A stretch of 64,000 nucleotides of DNA from Tessaracoccus sp. MC1679. GTDB lineage: Bacteria; Actinomycetota; Actinomycetes; Propionibacteriales; Propionibacteriaceae. Positions within the stretch are counted from its first letter, which is position 1; every line of letters begins with the position of its first letter. This document shows, piece by piece, positions 25,724 through 36,309 of this stretch. A program made the translations under genes and the position numbers. The notes beneath the pieces are model-generated. The model had not been told where the DNA came from. It made no database searches and saw nothing but the letters and a program-made list of their open reading frames with translations. The stretch lies in NCBI RefSeq assembly GCF_014164775.1, contig NZ_JACJGB010000002.1, positions 248,001 through 312,000 on the forward strand, given 5' to 3'.

Positions 25724-26722
25724 ATGATCGCGAAAATCCTCCGACCGGTCGCGCTGATGGCGAGCCTGCTGCTCGCCTTCGGTCTGATCCCCGCCGCGCA
25801 GGCCTCGGCCGACAGTGGCGCCCGCGCTGAGCATCAGCGCATCGTCGACTTCTGGACCAAGGACAAGGTTGCCCAGGCCAAGCCCCGCGACTTCGTGCGC
25901 GATCCGGCCACCGGCACCTTCTCGGAGGCTGCGCTGGCCGCCACCGCCACGCTCGGCGAACCCTGGCCTGGTGGTGGTCTCGTCCAGAAGACCACCGGCA
26001 AGGTGCTGTTCGCGATGGGCAGGTCCTACTACGTGTGCTCCGCTTCCGTGATCGAGGACGGCGACAGCACCAGGTCGATCATCGTGACCGCGGCCCACTG
26101 CGTCTTCGACAACCAGAAGTCCAAGTTCGCGACGAACTGGGTGTTCATCCCGGACTACGACTCGAACGCCGTCGCGCTCACCACCAGCGGGTCGTTCTGC
26201 GCCGAGACCACCTACGGCTGCTGGACGGCCACGGCCCTCGTGGCTCACGAGGGCTTCACCTCGCAGCGCAAGTTCAACACCCAGGCCACCCTGCACGACT
26301 TCGCGTTCGCCGTCGTCGGCCTCGGCGGCAACGGAAAGACCTTGGCGCAACTGGACAAGACCGTCGGGGCCCAGGAGATCGCCTTCGACGAGGTTTCCGT
26401 TGGCGCGGATACGTTCCTGTTCGGCTACCCCGCCGGAACACCCTACGCCGGCAAGGAGCTCATCTACTCGCAGGGCCCGTTGGACACCGATCCGCTCAAC
26501 AACGATCGGACCTACCGGGTGGTCAGTGACATGACCGGCGGCTCCTCCGGCGGCCCCTGGTACGCCCCCTTCAACGAGGGCCGAGGCAGTGGAATCACGA
26601 TGTCGGTGAACTCCTACGGCTACTCGGGGATCGAGGCGATGCACGGGCCGATGTTCAACGACAAGACCGCAGCCCTGTTCAGCGCCGCCACCACCGCGAC
26701 GAGGAACACGATCGTCAGCTGA
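25724..26722 (+). CDS. Secreted trypsin-like serine protease (S1 family)
   Basis: 332 residues. A Sec signal peptide (MIAKILRPVALMASLLLAFGLIPAAQA, cleavage near residue 27-30) leads to a chymotrypsin-fold domain. The catalytic triad is His in TAAHC (about 125), Asp in LHDFAF (about 192) and Ser in GGSSGGPW (about 275). AAGGAG lies 7 bp before the ATG. The spacing and the 'GYPAGTPYAG' segment resemble actinobacterial V8/Streptogrisin-like secreted peptidases. No propeptide is evident beyond about 70 residues preceding the core. Confidence 0.9.
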   Translation: MIAKILRPVALMASLLLAFGLIPAAQASADSGARAEHQRIVDFWTKDKVAQAKPRDFVRDPATGTFSEAALAATATLGEPWPGGGLVQKTTGKVLFAMGRSYYVCSASVIEDGDSTRSIIVTAAHCVFDNQKSKFATNWVFIPDYDSNAVALTTSGSFCAETTYGCWTATALVAHEGFTSQRKFNTQATLHDFAFAVVGLGGNGKTLAQLDKTVGAQEIAFDEVSVGADTFLFGYPAGTPYAGKELIYSQGPLDTDPLNNDRTYRVVSDMTGGSSGGPWYAPFNEGRGSGITMSVNSYGYSGIEAMHGPMFNDKTAALFSAATTATRNTIVS

Positions 26723-26808
26723 GCCGCATCGGCCGCCTGGTACCCCCGCTCACCCGTGGCCCGTCACCCCGCTCTAAGCTGGGTGACGGGCTACGGAGGG
26801 ACTCGGAG

Positions 26809-28245
26809 ATGACCTGGACAGCGCTACGCACCACCCACTACATCAACGGCCGGTTCACCGACGACGAGGCCACGCTGAGCGTCGAGAACCCCGCCACCGG
26901 CGAGGAGCTCACCAAGGTGGCCGACGCGGATGCCGCGACCGCGATGGCATGCCTGGACGCCGCCGCCGACGCCGCCGCCGGGTGGGCGGCCACCGAGCCC
27001 CGGTTCCGGGGCGAGCTGCTGCGGGCCGCCTGGGCACGGATCATTGAGCGGGCAGACGAGTTCGCCGAGACGATGACCCGGGAGATGGGCAAGCCTCTGG
27101 CTGAGGCGCGCGGCGAGGTGACCTACGGGGCCGAGTTCCTCCGGTGGTTCGCCGAGGAGACCCCGCGCATCCACGGGCGCTACACCGTCGCCCCCGTCGG
27201 CGGGCAGCGCCTGCTGACCACCAAGCAGCCGGTGGGCCCGGTCCTGGCGATCACGCCCTGGAACTTCCCGCTGGCGATGGCCACCCGCAAGCTCGGGCCG
27301 GCGCTGGCGGCCGGCTGCACCGCGGTGCTGAAGCCCGCCCAGTTGACACCCCTGACGTCGCTGCTGCTCATGGACGTGTTCGATGAGGTGGGAGTGCCGG
27401 CCGGGGTGGTGAACTGCTTCGTGTCGTCGTCGGCCTCGGCCACCACCGGCCCCATGATCGCCGACCGACGGCTGCGGAAGCTGACCTTCACCGGGTCCAC
27501 CAGCGTGGGCGTAAAGCTGCTGGAGCAGGCGTCGGCGAACGTCCTGAAGACGTCCATGGAGCTCGGAGGCAACGCGCCGTTCCTGGTGCTGCCGAGCGCG
27601 GACGTGGACCGCGCCGTCGAGGGTGCGCTGGTGGCGAAGATGCGCAACATCGGCCAGGCCTGCACGGCGGCCAACCGGATGATCGTGCACCGCGGCCTGG
27701 TGGAGGAGTTCACGGTCAAGCTCGCCGCCCGGGTGGGCGCCATGCGCGTGGGTGACGGATTGGCCGACGGGGTCGAGGTGGGGCCGCTGGTCTCCGCGTC
27801 TGCGTTGGACGACGTGGAGGCGATGGTCCGGGAGGCCGTCGAGGACGGCGCCCGGGTGGTCGTGGGCGGGGCGCGCGTCGACGGGCCGGGCCACTTCATG
27901 CAGCCGACGGTGCTGGCCGACGTGGCCCCCTCGTCGCGGTGCTTCCGGGAGGAGATCTTCGGCCCGGTGGCGCCGATCGTCGCGGTGGACTCCGTCGACG
28001 AGGCGGTTGCCCTGGCCAACGACACCGACTTCGGCCTGATGAGCTACGTCTTCGCCGAGGACCTCACGGAGGCGATCACGACGGCCGAGCGCCTCGAGTC
28101 CGGCATGGTGGGGCTGAACTCCGGCCTCGTCTCGAACCCGGCGGCCCCCTTCGGCGGCGTCAAGAGCTCGGGACTGGGGCGCGAAGGCGGCCCTGAAGGC
28201 ATCGAGGAGTTCCTGGAGATCAAGTACATCGGGATGGCCCTCTGA
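26809..28245 (+). CDS. NAD(P)-dependent succinate-semialdehyde/aldehyde dehydrogenase
   Basis: 478-residue aldehyde dehydrogenase. TPWNFPLAM and [13 protein letters not shown] (nucleotide binding) precede the general-base Glu in [12 protein letters not shown] and the catalytic Cys in [11 protein letters not shown] (about residue 285). The ending [31 protein letters not shown] is typical of the SSADH (GabD) subgroup, which makes succinate from succinic semialdehyde. No GABA transaminase or transporter is adjacent, so substrate assignment rests on family resemblance. The ATG at 26809 is preceded by GGAGGGA. Confidence 0.85.
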   Translation: MTWTALRTTHYINGRFTDDEATLSVENPATGEELTKVADADAATAMACLDAAADAAAGWAATEPRFRGELLRAAWARIIERADEFAETMTREMGKPLAEARGEVTYGAEFLRWFAEETPRIHGRYTVAPVGGQRLLTTKQPVGPVLAITPWNFPLAMATRKLGPALAAGCTAVLKPAQLTPLTSLLLMDVFDEVGVPAGVVNCFVSSSASATTGPMIADRRLRKLTFTGSTSVGVKLLEQASANVLKTSMELGGNAPFLVLPSADVDRAVEGALVAKMRNIGQACTAANRMIVHRGLVEEFTVKLAARVGAMRVGDGLADGVEVGPLVSASALDDVEAMVREAVEDGARVVVGGARVDGPGHFMQPTVLADVAPSSRCFREEIFGPVAPIVAVDSVDEAVALANDTDFGLMSYVFAEDLTEAITTAERLESGMVGLNSGLVSNPAAPFGGVKSSGLGREGGPEGIEEFLEIKYIGMAL

Positions 28246-28334
28246 CAGCACGTCCGCACGGTCCCAGGGCTACGGTTGGGGTGGAAGCGCTCAACGACGA
28301 GCGCTTCCGACGCAGTGCCGCAACGAGGAGACCC

Positions 28335-30221
28335 ATGTCAACCGCCACCGAAACCCGCCAGAGGACCCGGACCGATCTTCCCGCCACCGGCGTGGCACCC
28401 ACCCACCCCAAGCTCCTGGCCTGGCTCGACCAGGTCGTTCGGCTCTGCAAGCCGGAGGCGATCCACTACTGCGACGGCTCGGACGCCGAGTACGACGCGC
28501 TGGTGGGTCAACTGGAGGCCAAGGGCACCGTCGTCCGGCTCAACGAGACGCTGAAGCCCAACTCCGTCCTGGCGCGCACGGACCCCGACGACGTCGCCCG
28601 CGTGGAAGATCAGACGTTCATCTGCTCGAAGGACGAGCGCAACGCCGGACCCACCAACAACTGGATGGACCCGGACCAGATGAAGCGGATCATGACGCCG
28701 CTGTTCGACGGCTGCATGGCCGGGCGCATCATGTACGTGATGCCGTTCTGCATGGGCTCCATGGACGCCGAGGACCCGAAGTACGGCGTGGAGATCTCAG
28801 ATTCGGCCTACGTGGCCATCTCGATGAAGATCATGACGCGGATGGGCGCCGAGACGCTCGCCCGCATGGAGGAGACGAACGCGGACTTCGTGCCCGCCCT
28901 GCACTCCGTCGGAATGCCGCTGGTTGACGGGCAGGAGGACGTGCCGTGGCCGTGCAACGAGATCAAGTACATCGTCCACTTCACCGACGAACGCCTCATC
29001 TGGTCCTACGGCTCCGGCTACGGCGGCAACTCCCTTCTGGGCAAGAAGTGCTACGCGCTGCGCATCGCCTCCGCCATGGCGCGCGACGAGGGCTGGCTCG
29101 CCGAGCACATGCTGATCCTCAAGCTGATCTCGCCGGAGGGCCGGGCCTACCACATCGCGGCGGCCTTCCCGTCGGCGTGCGGGAAGACCAACCTCGCGAT
29201 GCTGGACCCCACCATCCCCGGCTGGACCGTCGAGACCCTCGGCGACGACATCGCGTGGCTGCGCTTCGGGGCAGACGGCCGCCTCTACGCCACCAACCCC
29301 GAGACGGGCTTCTTCGGGGTGGCGCCGGGCACCAGCCATGACACCAACCCCAACGCGATGCTCTCCCTGGAGGGCGGCAACACCATCTTCACCAACGTGG
29401 CGCTGACGCCCGAGGGCGACGTGTGGTGGGAGGGCATGACAAAGGAGCCGCCCGCGGTGTTGACGGACTGGAAGGGCCGCGAGTGGCGCGCGGGCACGGG
29501 CCCCGTCGGCGGGCGACCCAACGAGAAGGCGGCCCATCCCAACAGCCGTTTCTGCACACCGATCGACCAGTGCCCGATCCTGTCGGAGGACTACCACTCC
29601 CCCCAGGGGGTGCCGCTCGACGCCATCGTCTTCGGCGGCCGACGCGAGAACACCATCCCGCTGGTGATGCAGTCACGGTCCTGGCAGCACGGCGTCTTCA
29701 TGGGAGCCACCTGCTCCTCGGAGACCACCGCCGCCTCCTCGGGCGCGGTGGGGGTGCTGCGCCGCGATCCGATGGCGATGCTGCCCTTCATCGGCTATCA
29801 CGTCGCCGACTACGTGCAGCACTGGATCAGCATCGGACGCCACGCAGACGAGGCCTTGCTGCCCAAGGTCTTCTACGTCAACTGGTTCCGCCGCGACACC
29901 GACGGCCGGTTCATGTGGCCGGGCTTCGGCGAGAACTCCCGGGTGCTGAAGTGGATCGCGCAGCGCGTCGACGGCCTGACCGAGGCGGTGGAGACCCCCA
30001 TCGGCTTCCTCCCCGCGGACGGCAGCCTCGACGTCGATGGCCTGGCGATCGACGAGAACGACCTGCGCGAGGTGGTGTCCTACAAGGAGAGCGAGTGGCG
30101 CGACGAGGTGCCGCGCATCGGACGCTGGTTCGACACCTTCGGTTGGCGCCTGCCGCGCGAGCTCGTCGACGAGCTGCGGACGTTGGAGACGGCCTTCGGG
30201 AGGACGCCGACGGAGGTCTGA
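28335..30221 (+). CDS. pckG: Phosphoenolpyruvate carboxykinase (GTP)
   Basis: 628 residues from the ATG at 28335 (CGAGGAG upstream). GTP-dependent PEPCK converts oxaloacetate to PEP for gluconeogenesis. The kinase-1a/P-loop with the reactive cysteine reads [12 protein letters not shown] (about residue 285). Other invariant segments are [64 protein letters not shown] and FYVNWFRRD. Full length. A long hairpin directly downstream separates it from the convergent deoA. Confidence 0.98.
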   Translation: MSTATETRQRTRTDLPATGVAPTHPKLLAWLDQVVRLCKPEAIHYCDGSDAEYDALVGQLEAKGTVVRLNETLKPNSVLARTDPDDVARVEDQTFICSKDERNAGPTNNWMDPDQMKRIMTPLFDGCMAGRIMYVMPFCMGSMDAEDPKYGVEISDSAYVAISMKIMTRMGAETLARMEETNADFVPALHSVGMPLVDGQEDVPWPCNEIKYIVHFTDERLIWSYGSGYGGNSLLGKKCYALRIASAMARDEGWLAEHMLILKLISPEGRAYHIAAAFPSACGKTNLAMLDPTIPGWTVETLGDDIAWLRFGADGRLYATNPETGFFGVAPGTSHDTNPNAMLSLEGGNTIFTNVALTPEGDVWWEGMTKEPPAVLTDWKGREWRAGTGPVGGRPNEKAAHPNSRFCTPIDQCPILSEDYHSPQGVPLDAIVFGGRRENTIPLVMQSRSWQHGVFMGATCSSETTAASSGAVGVLRRDPMAMLPFIGYHVADYVQHWISIGRHADEALLPKVFYVNWFRRDTDGRFMWPGFGENSRVLKWIAQRVDGLTEAVETPIGFLPADGSLDVDGLAIDENDLREVVSYKESEWRDEVPRIGRWFDTFGWRLPRELVDELRTLETAFGRTPTEV

Positions 30222-30234
30222 CCTGGCTCAAACG

Positions 30235-30287
30235 GTGAGAATCCGGGGAGATGGCCCGCTATGGGCGCCATGTCCCCGGATTCTCAC
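30235..30287. terminator. Bidirectional terminator-like hairpin between pckG and deoA
   Basis: Arms at 30235-30255 and 30267-30287 form a 21-bp stem with one mismatch (outer part GTGAGAATCCGGGG / CCCCGGATTCTCAC) and an 11-nt loop. It lies between convergent genes. No T tract follows on either side, so it may work as an I-shaped terminator or RNA stabiliser. Confidence 0.75.
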
Positions 30288-30296
30288 TGTCTGGGA

Positions 30297-31574
30297 TCAG
30301 TCCAGCCGCCCGAGGATGAGGCCCGGCAGCTCGGGCGCGGCTTCCGCATAGCCGACGGCGCCGTCGAGGGCCTCGAGCGCCCGGCCGAAGCGCTCCGGGG
30401 TGGCGGTGTGCAGCGTGAACAGCGGCTGACCTGGGGCGACGGCGTCTCCGGGCTTGGCGTGCATCTCGATGCCGGCCACGGCCTGGACGTCGTCCTCCTT
30501 CCGTGCGCGACCCGCGCCGAGGCGCCACGCAGCGACGCCGACAGCATAGGCGTCCATCCTGGTGAGGTAGCCGCCGCGCCCGGCGGTCACCGTGTGCTGG
30601 TGTTCGGCCACGGGCAGCGGGGCGTCGGGGTCGCCTCCCTGGGCTGCGATCATGCGGCGCCACACGTCCATCGCCCTGCCGTCGCGCAGCGCGGGCGCCG
30701 GGTCGATGTCGGTTCTGCCCGCGGCCGCGAGCATCTCGCGGGCCAGGGCGAGCGTCAGCTCGACGACGTCCGCGGGCCCGCCGCCGGCCAGGACCTCGAC
30801 CGATTCGCGCACCTCGAGCGCGTTGCCCGCGGTGAGTCCCAATGGCGTGTCCATGCCGGTGAGCAGTGCGACGGTGTTGACTCCGGCGTCCTTGCCGAGG
30901 TCCACCATGGTGCGGGCCAACTCCTGGGCCTGGTCCAACGACTTCATGAACGCGCCGGAGCCCACCTTCACGTCAAGCACCAGCGCGCCGGTGCCCTCGG
31001 CGATCTTCTTGCTCATGATGGAGCTGGCGATCAGCGGGATGGCCTCGACGGTGCCCGTGGTGTCGCGGAGGGCGTAGAGCTTCTTGTCCGCAGGCGCCAG
31101 GCCGGAGCCGGCCGCGCAGATCACCGCGCCCACGCTCTCCAGCTGGGCGAAGATCTCGTCGTTGGTCAGCTGGGCGCGCCACCCGGGGATGGCCTCGAGC
31201 TTGTCCAGCGTGCCGCCGGTGTGGCCCAGCCCGCGACCCGAGAGCTGCGGGACCGCCACGTCGAACACCGCGACCAACGGCGCGAGCGGGAGCGTGATCT
31301 TGTCCCCGACCCCGCCGGTGGAGTGCTTGTCCGCGGTGGGGCGGCTGAGGCTGGAGAAGTCCATCCGCTCGCCGGAGGCGATCATCGCGGCGGTCCAGCG
31401 GGCGATCTCGTCGCGGTCCATGCCGCGGATGAGGATGGCCATCGCCAGCGCCGACATCTGGTAGTCCGCGACGGCGCCCGTGGTGTAGGCGTCGATCACC
31501 CAGTCGATCTCGTCCGGGGTGAGCGTGCCGCCGTCGCGCTTGGTGCGGATGAGGTCAACGACGTCCATGATCAT
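30297..31574 (-). CDS. deoA: Thymidine phosphorylase
   Basis: 425-residue pyrimidine-nucleoside phosphorylase that splits thymidine or deoxyuridine with phosphate in nucleoside salvage. The signature is SGRGLGHTGGTLDKLEAIPG. Phosphate- and base-binding segments are visible: DKHSTGGVGDKITLPLAP, LRDTTGTVEAIPLIASSIMSKKIAEGTGALVLDVKVGSGAFMK. The C-terminal domain has the expected GGYLTRMDA and HAKPGDAV. Two ATGs (31574, 31568) compete for the start. No other deo genes are near; the MFS gene upstream is divergent. Confidence 0.95.
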   Translation of the reverse strand: MIMDVVDLIRTKRDGGTLTPDEIDWVIDAYTTGAVADYQMSALAMAILIRGMDRDEIARWTAAMIASGERMDFSSLSRPTADKHSTGGVGDKITLPLAPLVAVFDVAVPQLSGRGLGHTGGTLDKLEAIPGWRAQLTNDEIFAQLESVGAVICAAGSGLAPADKKLYALRDTTGTVEAIPLIASSIMSKKIAEGTGALVLDVKVGSGAFMKSLDQAQELARTMVDLGKDAGVNTVALLTGMDTPLGLTAGNALEVRESVEVLAGGGPADVVELTLALAREMLAAAGRTDIDPAPALRDGRAMDVWRRMIAAQGGDPDAPLPVAEHQHTVTAGRGGYLTRMDAYAVGVAAWRLGAGRARKEDDVQAVAGIEMHAKPGDAVAPGQPLFTLHTATPERFGRALEALDGAVGYAEAAPELPGLILGRLD

Positions 31575-31663
31575 GGGCTCAGGCTATCGACGCCGTGCAC
31601 GACACGCCGTCGGGACCGCCCCTCGTGGCCGGCAGCTACCCTGGGTCGGGCCCCGACCGGACT

Positions 31664-31693
31664 TTGGTGCACGGGCCGGGGATCTGGCAGGAT
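31664..31693 (+). promoter_or_regulatory. Possible promoter for the MFS gene
   Basis: TTGGTG (31664-31669) and CAGGAT (31688-31693) with an 18-bp spacer fit a weak sigma-70-type promoter about 70 bp upstream of the start. Pattern match only. Confidence 0.25.
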
Positions 31694-31762
31694 CGAAGCG
31701 CTCCCACCCCTCCCCCGCGCGTCCAGCGCGAGACGGGTCCCTCCTGTTCCCCGGAAGTCACC

Positions 31763-32953
31763 ATGTCCAAGGAAGTCCTGCGCGCCCGTTGGGGCGTCAT
31801 CCTGCTGTTCTGGCTCAACGGGGTGGCGTGGTCCTCAATCCTGCCGAGGTACCCGGAGATCAAAGTGGCGCTGGAGGCGTCGAACACGGCGTTCGGTGTC
31901 GCCGTCGGCCTGGGGCCCGTGGGCGGCCTGATCGCGGGGCTGTTCACCGCCCGGCTGGTCCGCCGATTCTCGTCGGCCTCAGTGGCCGGGGTGACGCTGA
32001 TCGCCGGCATCGCCATGCTCAACGCAGTGGCCAACGCGCCGACACTGCTGCTGTTCTCCGTAGCGCTCGCCACCATGGCGGCGATGGACGCCATCACCGA
32101 CATCTCGATGAATGGGCACGGTCTGCGTGTGCAGAAGTTGTACGGCCGCACCATCCTCAACTCGTTCCACGGCTGGTGGTCGATCGGCGCCGTGTGCGGC
32201 GGCATCCTGGGCTCCATCGCAGCCCAGATCGGGATGGCGTTGTGGCTGCAGGCCCTCATCGCGACGGTGGTCTTCGGCGCGATGGCGGTCTTCGCCCGCA
32301 CGCTGCTGCTGCCCGGCAAGGATCAGGCCCCCGTCGACGAGGAGGCCGCCGCCGAGGTGCGTCCCCAGCGCCGCCTCCCGGCGAGCCTGTGGGTGCGCCT
32401 CATCGCGCTCGGCCTGCTGGGGGCATCCGTGGGGCTGGTGGAGGAGAGCGCAGCGTCGTGGGGCGCCATCTACATGGACGGCATGTTCTCGGTGATCCCC
32501 TTCGTGGCCGGCCTCGCCTTCGTGGCGCTGCAGGGCGCGCAGATGATCGGCCGGTTCACGGGCGACGCACTGGTCAACCGCATCGGCGCCCGCCCGGCCG
32601 TGACCCTCGGGGTGAGCATCGCCGCCGTCGGCATGGGTGTCGCGGTGGCGTTCCCGCACCCGGTCACCACCATCCTGGGCTTCGCCTGCGCGGGCTGGGG
32701 CATCGCCACCGCGATCCCCTCGGCGATGCACGCCGCCGACGAGCTCCCGGGCATGGCGCACGGCTCCGGGCTCACCTTCGTCACCTGGCTGATGCGGCTC
32801 GGCTTTTTCGCCGGCCCACCGTTGATCGGCATCGTCGGCGACACCGTCAGCCTCCGCTGGGCCCTGATCGTGGTGCCCATCGCCGCGCTGCTGGCGCTGC
32901 TGCTCACCCCGGCCCTCACCCCGCCCCGGGACGCGCGCCCCACCGTCCTCTGA
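31763..32953 (+). CDS. MFS transporter
   Basis: 396 residues with 12 predicted helices. It starts MSKEVLRARWGVILLFWLNGVAWSS at 31763. This resembles the FucP/YbjJ-like MFS group ('WxxYxPEIK' after helix 1, LVRRFSS in the 2-3 loop, DISMNGHGLRVQKLYGRTILNSFHGWWSIGAVCGGILGS around helix 5). Substrate unknown; YbjJ-like members are often near HAD or sugar genes. Twenty bases downstream begins a Gfo/Idh/MocA dehydrogenase on the same strand, so the pair may import and oxidise a sugar or polyol. A longer upstream reading frame without a ribosome site was discarded. Confidence 0.85.
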   Translation: MSKEVLRARWGVILLFWLNGVAWSSILPRYPEIKVALEASNTAFGVAVGLGPVGGLIAGLFTARLVRRFSSASVAGVTLIAGIAMLNAVANAPTLLLFSVALATMAAMDAITDISMNGHGLRVQKLYGRTILNSFHGWWSIGAVCGGILGSIAAQIGMALWLQALIATVVFGAMAVFARTLLLPGKDQAPVDEEAAAEVRPQRRLPASLWVRLIALGLLGASVGLVEESAASWGAIYMDGMFSVIPFVAGLAFVALQGAQMIGRFTGDALVNRIGARPAVTLGVSIAAVGMGVAVAFPHPVTTILGFACAGWGIATAIPSAMHAADELPGMAHGSGLTFVTWLMRLGFFAGPPLIGIVGDTVSLRWALIVVPIAALLALLLTPALTPPRDARPTVL

Positions 32954-32972
32954 AGGTGGTTGACTGGGGCGC

Positions 32973-34016
32973 ATGACCTTCACGCTGCCCTCCCCCCGCA
33001 CACCAGATCCGATGGACGCGCCGCCGATGCGGTGGGGCGTGCTCGGCACCGGCTGGATCGCCGAGCGTTTCGTCGAGGCGCTGCACGCCCACACCCGGCA
33101 GCGGGTGGTGGTGGTGGGCTCCCGCACCGCCGGGAAGGGCGCGGATTTCGCCTCCAGGCACGGCATCGAGCGGAGCCTGGTGGGCTACGAGGCGGTGGTG
33201 GCCGACGGGCAGGTGGACATCGTCTACGTGGCCACACCCCACAGCGAGCACCGCGACAACGCACTCCTGGCGATCGCAGCCGGCAAGCACGTGCTCGTCG
33301 AGAAGGCCTTCACCCGTAACCTCGCCGAGGCCACCGAGGTGGTCGACGCGGCCCGCGCGGCCGGCGTCGTCGCGATGGAGGCCATGTGGACGCGTTTCCT
33401 CCCCCACATGGACGTGGTGCGCCAGGTGCTGGCCGACGGGGTCCTGGGAGAGATCGAGACGGCGTTCGCCGATCACGGGCAGTGGTTCCCACGAGACCCG
33501 GACTTCCGCCTCTTCGACCCGAACAAGGCCGGCGGTGCCATGCTGGACCTCGGCGTGTACCCCGTCAGCTTCGCCCACTTCGCCCTGGGCACCCCCGGCG
33601 CCGCTCTGGCGACCGGCACCAAGGCCTTCACCGGGGTGGACCGCCAGATCTCCGCGGTGCTGACCGGCTTCGCCGGGCATCCGATGGCCCACGGGATCAT
33701 CACCACGACGCTCGCGGCGCTGACCCCCACGAGCGCGTTCATCGCCGGCGACGACGCGCGCCTCGAGATCCCCGGCCCCTTCTACGGCCCGCAGGTGGTC
33801 ACCGTCCGCCGGCGTGACGGCGGGATCGCCGCCTCCGAGGAGCCGGCGATCCATGAGCACGCGGGGCTGAGTTACCAGGCCGCGCACCTCGCCACGGTGA
33901 TCGCCGAGGGCCGGCCCGAGTCTCACCTGCTGCCGCTGGAGGAGACGCTCGCCGTGATGGCGACCATGGACGAGCTGCGCCGCCAGGTGGGCGTCAGCCT
34001 GCCCGGCGAATCGTGA
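32973..34016 (+). CDS. Gfo/Idh/MocA family oxidoreductase
   Basis: 347 residues. A Rossmann dinucleotide fold, [19 protein letters not shown], is followed by [31 protein letters not shown] (EKP motif as EKA) and the C-terminal GFO/IDH/MocA-C domain with [14 protein letters not shown]. The sequence is closest in style to trans-1,2-dihydrobenzenediol / D-xylose dehydrogenase-like members. The start could be 32973 or the ATG at 33012 (MDAPPMRWG); the first 13 residues are Pro-rich and dispensable. Probably in an operon with the MFS gene. The true substrate cannot be read from sequence. Confidence 0.85.
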   Translation: MTFTLPSPRTPDPMDAPPMRWGVLGTGWIAERFVEALHAHTRQRVVVVGSRTAGKGADFASRHGIERSLVGYEAVVADGQVDIVYVATPHSEHRDNALLAIAAGKHVLVEKAFTRNLAEATEVVDAARAAGVVAMEAMWTRFLPHMDVVRQVLADGVLGEIETAFADHGQWFPRDPDFRLFDPNKAGGAMLDLGVYPVSFAHFALGTPGAALATGTKAFTGVDRQISAVLTGFAGHPMAHGIITTTLAALTPTSAFIAGDDARLEIPGPFYGPQVVTVRRRDGGIAASEEPAIHEHAGLSYQAAHLATVIAEGRPESHLLPLEETLAVMATMDELRRQVGVSLPGES

Positions 34017-34050
34017 GCGATCTCTCTGCCCTGCGTGGCATGATGGTGGC

Positions 34051-34284
34051 ATGAGTCGCACACGACTGAGCACGACCGTGGACGCCGGCCTTCTCGAGCG
34101 CGCCCGCAGGGCATCAGGAAAGCCGGACTCGGCGCTGGTCGACGAGGCCCTCGCTGCGTTGCTGGCCAGCCGTCGCACTGCAGAGGTGGACGCCAGCTAT
34201 GCCGCCTACGACGCGCACCCGCTCGATGAACCAGACGAGTGGGGGGACCTGGCCTCCTTTCGACGGGCGGTTGCGGCCTCATGA
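34051..34284 (+). CDS. MazE-type antitoxin (ribbon-helix-helix-like)
   Basis: 77 residues. The N-terminal part [38 protein letters not shown] fits an RHH/MetJ-Arc DNA-binding fold. The acidic C-terminal part ([18 protein letters not shown]) would wrap the toxin. The stop overlaps the start of a MazF-like gene (ATGA). Such antitoxins neutralise the toxin and repress their own operon. Confidence 0.8.
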   Translation: MSRTRLSTTVDAGLLERARRASGKPDSALVDEALAALLASRRTAEVDASYAAYDAHPLDEPDEWGDLASFRRAVAAS

Positions 34285-34610
34285 CGCAGTTCCCCGCACG
34301 CGGGGACGTGTGGTGGTGTGAGATGCCGGAGATCGGGCGCAGGCCGGTCGTCATCCTGTCTCGCGACGCCGTGATCCCACGCCATCGCCGGGCACTCATC
34401 GCGCCATGCACCACCACCATCAGGAATCTACCGAGCGAAGTCCTCCTCGAGCCGGGAGACGACCCGGTGCCGCTGCGCTCGGCGGTCAACCTGGACTCTA
34501 TCGAGAGCGCCTCGCTAGCGATCCTCGTCCAACGTCTAGGTCGCGTCTCCGATGCCCGCATGCGCGAGATTTGCGCCGCCCTTGCCACCGCGGTCGCCTG
34601 CTCAGACTGA
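34281..34610 (+). CDS. MazF/PemK-type toxin (endoribonuclease)
   Basis: 109 residues. [51 protein letters not shown] has the MazF hallmarks RGDVWW, RPVVILS and the TTTIRxLPSEVxL strand. [28 protein letters not shown] follows, matching the second half of the fold. MazF toxins cleave mRNA or tRNA at short sites. Translationally coupled to the antitoxin. A short two-gene type II toxin-antitoxin module with no other mobile-element marks nearby. Confidence 0.88.
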   Translation: MTQFPARGDVWWCEMPEIGRRPVVILSRDAVIPRHRRALIAPCTTTIRNLPSEVLLEPGDDPVPLRSAVNLDSIESASLAILVQRLGRVSDARMREICAALATAVACSD

Positions 34611-34638
34611 GCTTCGCCATCGCCGTGGAGCGGATCAC

Positions 34639-36309
34639 CTACCGCAGACCGGCCAGGACGTCGGCCACCTCCGGATCGAGCAGCTCGACGACGGCGGCGC
34701 GGGCCGCCTCCGGGCTGGCGCTGGCGAGCACCGCGTCGAGCATCGCCCGGCAGGTGTCCAGGTCGTGGCGGGCCAGCGAGGCCTTCACCGAACCCACCTT
34801 GCCGACGGCCATGGACAGCGACGAGATTCCTGCGCCGGCCGCCACCAGGGCGAGCAGCGGGTCTCCGCCCACCTCGCCGCAGATGCCAACCGGCTTGCCG
34901 TCGGCGCCGCGGACGGTGGCGACGATGAGGTCCCACAAAGCCGGCTGCCAGCCGCTGAGCAGGTGCGCCAGGGCCCCGTTCATGCGGTCGGCGGCGAACA
35001 GGTACTGGGACAGGTCGTTGGTGCCGATGGAGGCGAAGTCGCACGCGTCCAGGACCTGCGCGGACCTGATGGCGGCGGCCGGGACCTCCACCATGGTGCC
35101 CGCCGTCGGGAGTCCGGCGTCACGACAGCGGGCCGCGAACCAGCCGGCCTCCTCAGCCGTGGCCACCATCGGAGCCATCACCCAGACCTCGGCGCCGGTG
35201 GCCTCCCGCGCCCTCGCGAGGGCGGTCAGCTGGTCCGTGAGCAGGTCGTCGCGCTCGCGCTGCAGGCGGAGCCCGCGGACTCCGAGCGCCGGGTTCTCCT
35301 CGGCCCCCAGGTCAGCGAAGGCCAGTGGCTTGTCGGCGCCCGCGTCGAGGGTACGGACCACCACCTTGCGACCGGTGAACGCCTCGAACACGGCCGTATA
35401 GGTGGCCGTCTGCTCGTCGACAGTCGGCGCGTCGGAGCGGTCGAGGAACAGGAACTCGGTGCGGAACAGCCCGGAGCCCTCCACGTCGGCCTTCGCCGCG
35501 CGCTGCGCATCGTCGGCGGTGCCGATGTTGGCCAGGATCTGCACGCGGTGCCCGTCGCGCGTGGCGCCCGGCCCCTGTGACAAGGCCTGCAGCGCGAGTC
35601 GGTGCTCGTTGCGCGCGACGAGAACCTCGGCCATCCCCGCGTCGGGGTTGACGATGACCTCGCCTGTGGCCCCGTCAAGACCCAGCGTGTCCGGGGAGGC
35701 CGTCAACACGCCGGCGGCCTGGACGACGGCGGGGATGCCGAGCTGCGCCGCCAGGATCGCGGTGTGGGAGGTGACGCCTCCGGCCTCGGTCACGATGCCG
35801 AGCACGCGGGCGGGATCGAGGGTCGCGGTGTCCGCGGGCGCCAGGTCCAGCGCCACGATGATGCTCGGCTCGTCGAACTCCGGCACCCCCGGGGCCGGGC
35901 GGCCCAGCAGCCGGGCGGCCGCACGCTGGAAGACGTCGCGGAGGTCGCTCTGCCTCTCGGCCATGTAGGCGTCGAGCCCCGCAAGGAGCTCGCAGTACTG
36001 CTCGACGGCCAGGTACAGCGCGTCGACGGGGCCGTGGCCCTCGCCGGTGAACGAGGCCACCGCGAACTGGAGACCCGGGTCGCGGGCCATCATCGCCGTG
36101 GCCTCGAGGACCGGCCGGGCGTGGTCGTCGGCGCGTTGGGCACGGGCTTCCATGTCCGCCGCGACCGCCTCGAGCGCCTCCGCGACGGCTGCCTCGGCCG
36201 CGGCCGGATCGTCGGTGCGCTCACCCGGGGGCGTGATGAGGACGGTGGAGACGACGACGGCCGGGCCGCTGACCGATCCGGGGCTCACCCCGATGCCGTG
36301 GATCCTCAT
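34639..36309 (-). CDS. ptsI: PTS enzyme I (phosphoenolpyruvate-protein phosphotransferase)
   Basis: 556 residues. Enzyme I takes phosphate from PEP and gives it to HPr. The phosphorylated His is in GGVTSHTAILAAQLGIP (about residue 182). The PEP-binding domain shows NIGTADDAQRAAKADVEGSGLFRTEFLFLDR, LDAGADKPL and FASIGTNDLSQYLFAADR, and the Cys-containing VGICGEVGGDP loop. Slightly shorter than the E. coli protein (575) but complete. Last gene of the nine-gene glucitol-type PTS operon; its ATG overlaps the HPr stop by 4 bp. That makes enzyme I co-transcribed with a single sugar-specific system. Confidence 0.96.
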   Translation of the reverse strand: MRIHGIGVSPGSVSGPAVVVSTVLITPPGERTDDPAAAEAAVAEALEAVAADMEARAQRADDHARPVLEATAMMARDPGLQFAVASFTGEGHGPVDALYLAVEQYCELLAGLDAYMAERQSDLRDVFQRAAARLLGRPAPGVPEFDEPSIIVALDLAPADTATLDPARVLGIVTEAGGVTSHTAILAAQLGIPAVVQAAGVLTASPDTLGLDGATGEVIVNPDAGMAEVLVARNEHRLALQALSQGPGATRDGHRVQILANIGTADDAQRAAKADVEGSGLFRTEFLFLDRSDAPTVDEQTATYTAVFEAFTGRKVVVRTLDAGADKPLAFADLGAEENPALGVRGLRLQRERDDLLTDQLTALARAREATGAEVWVMAPMVATAEEAGWFAARCRDAGLPTAGTMVEVPAAAIRSAQVLDACDFASIGTNDLSQYLFAADRMNGALAHLLSGWQPALWDLIVATVRGADGKPVGICGEVGGDPLLALVAAGAGISSLSMAVGKVGSVKASLARHDLDTCRAMLDAVLASASPEAARAAVVELLDPEVADVLAGLR

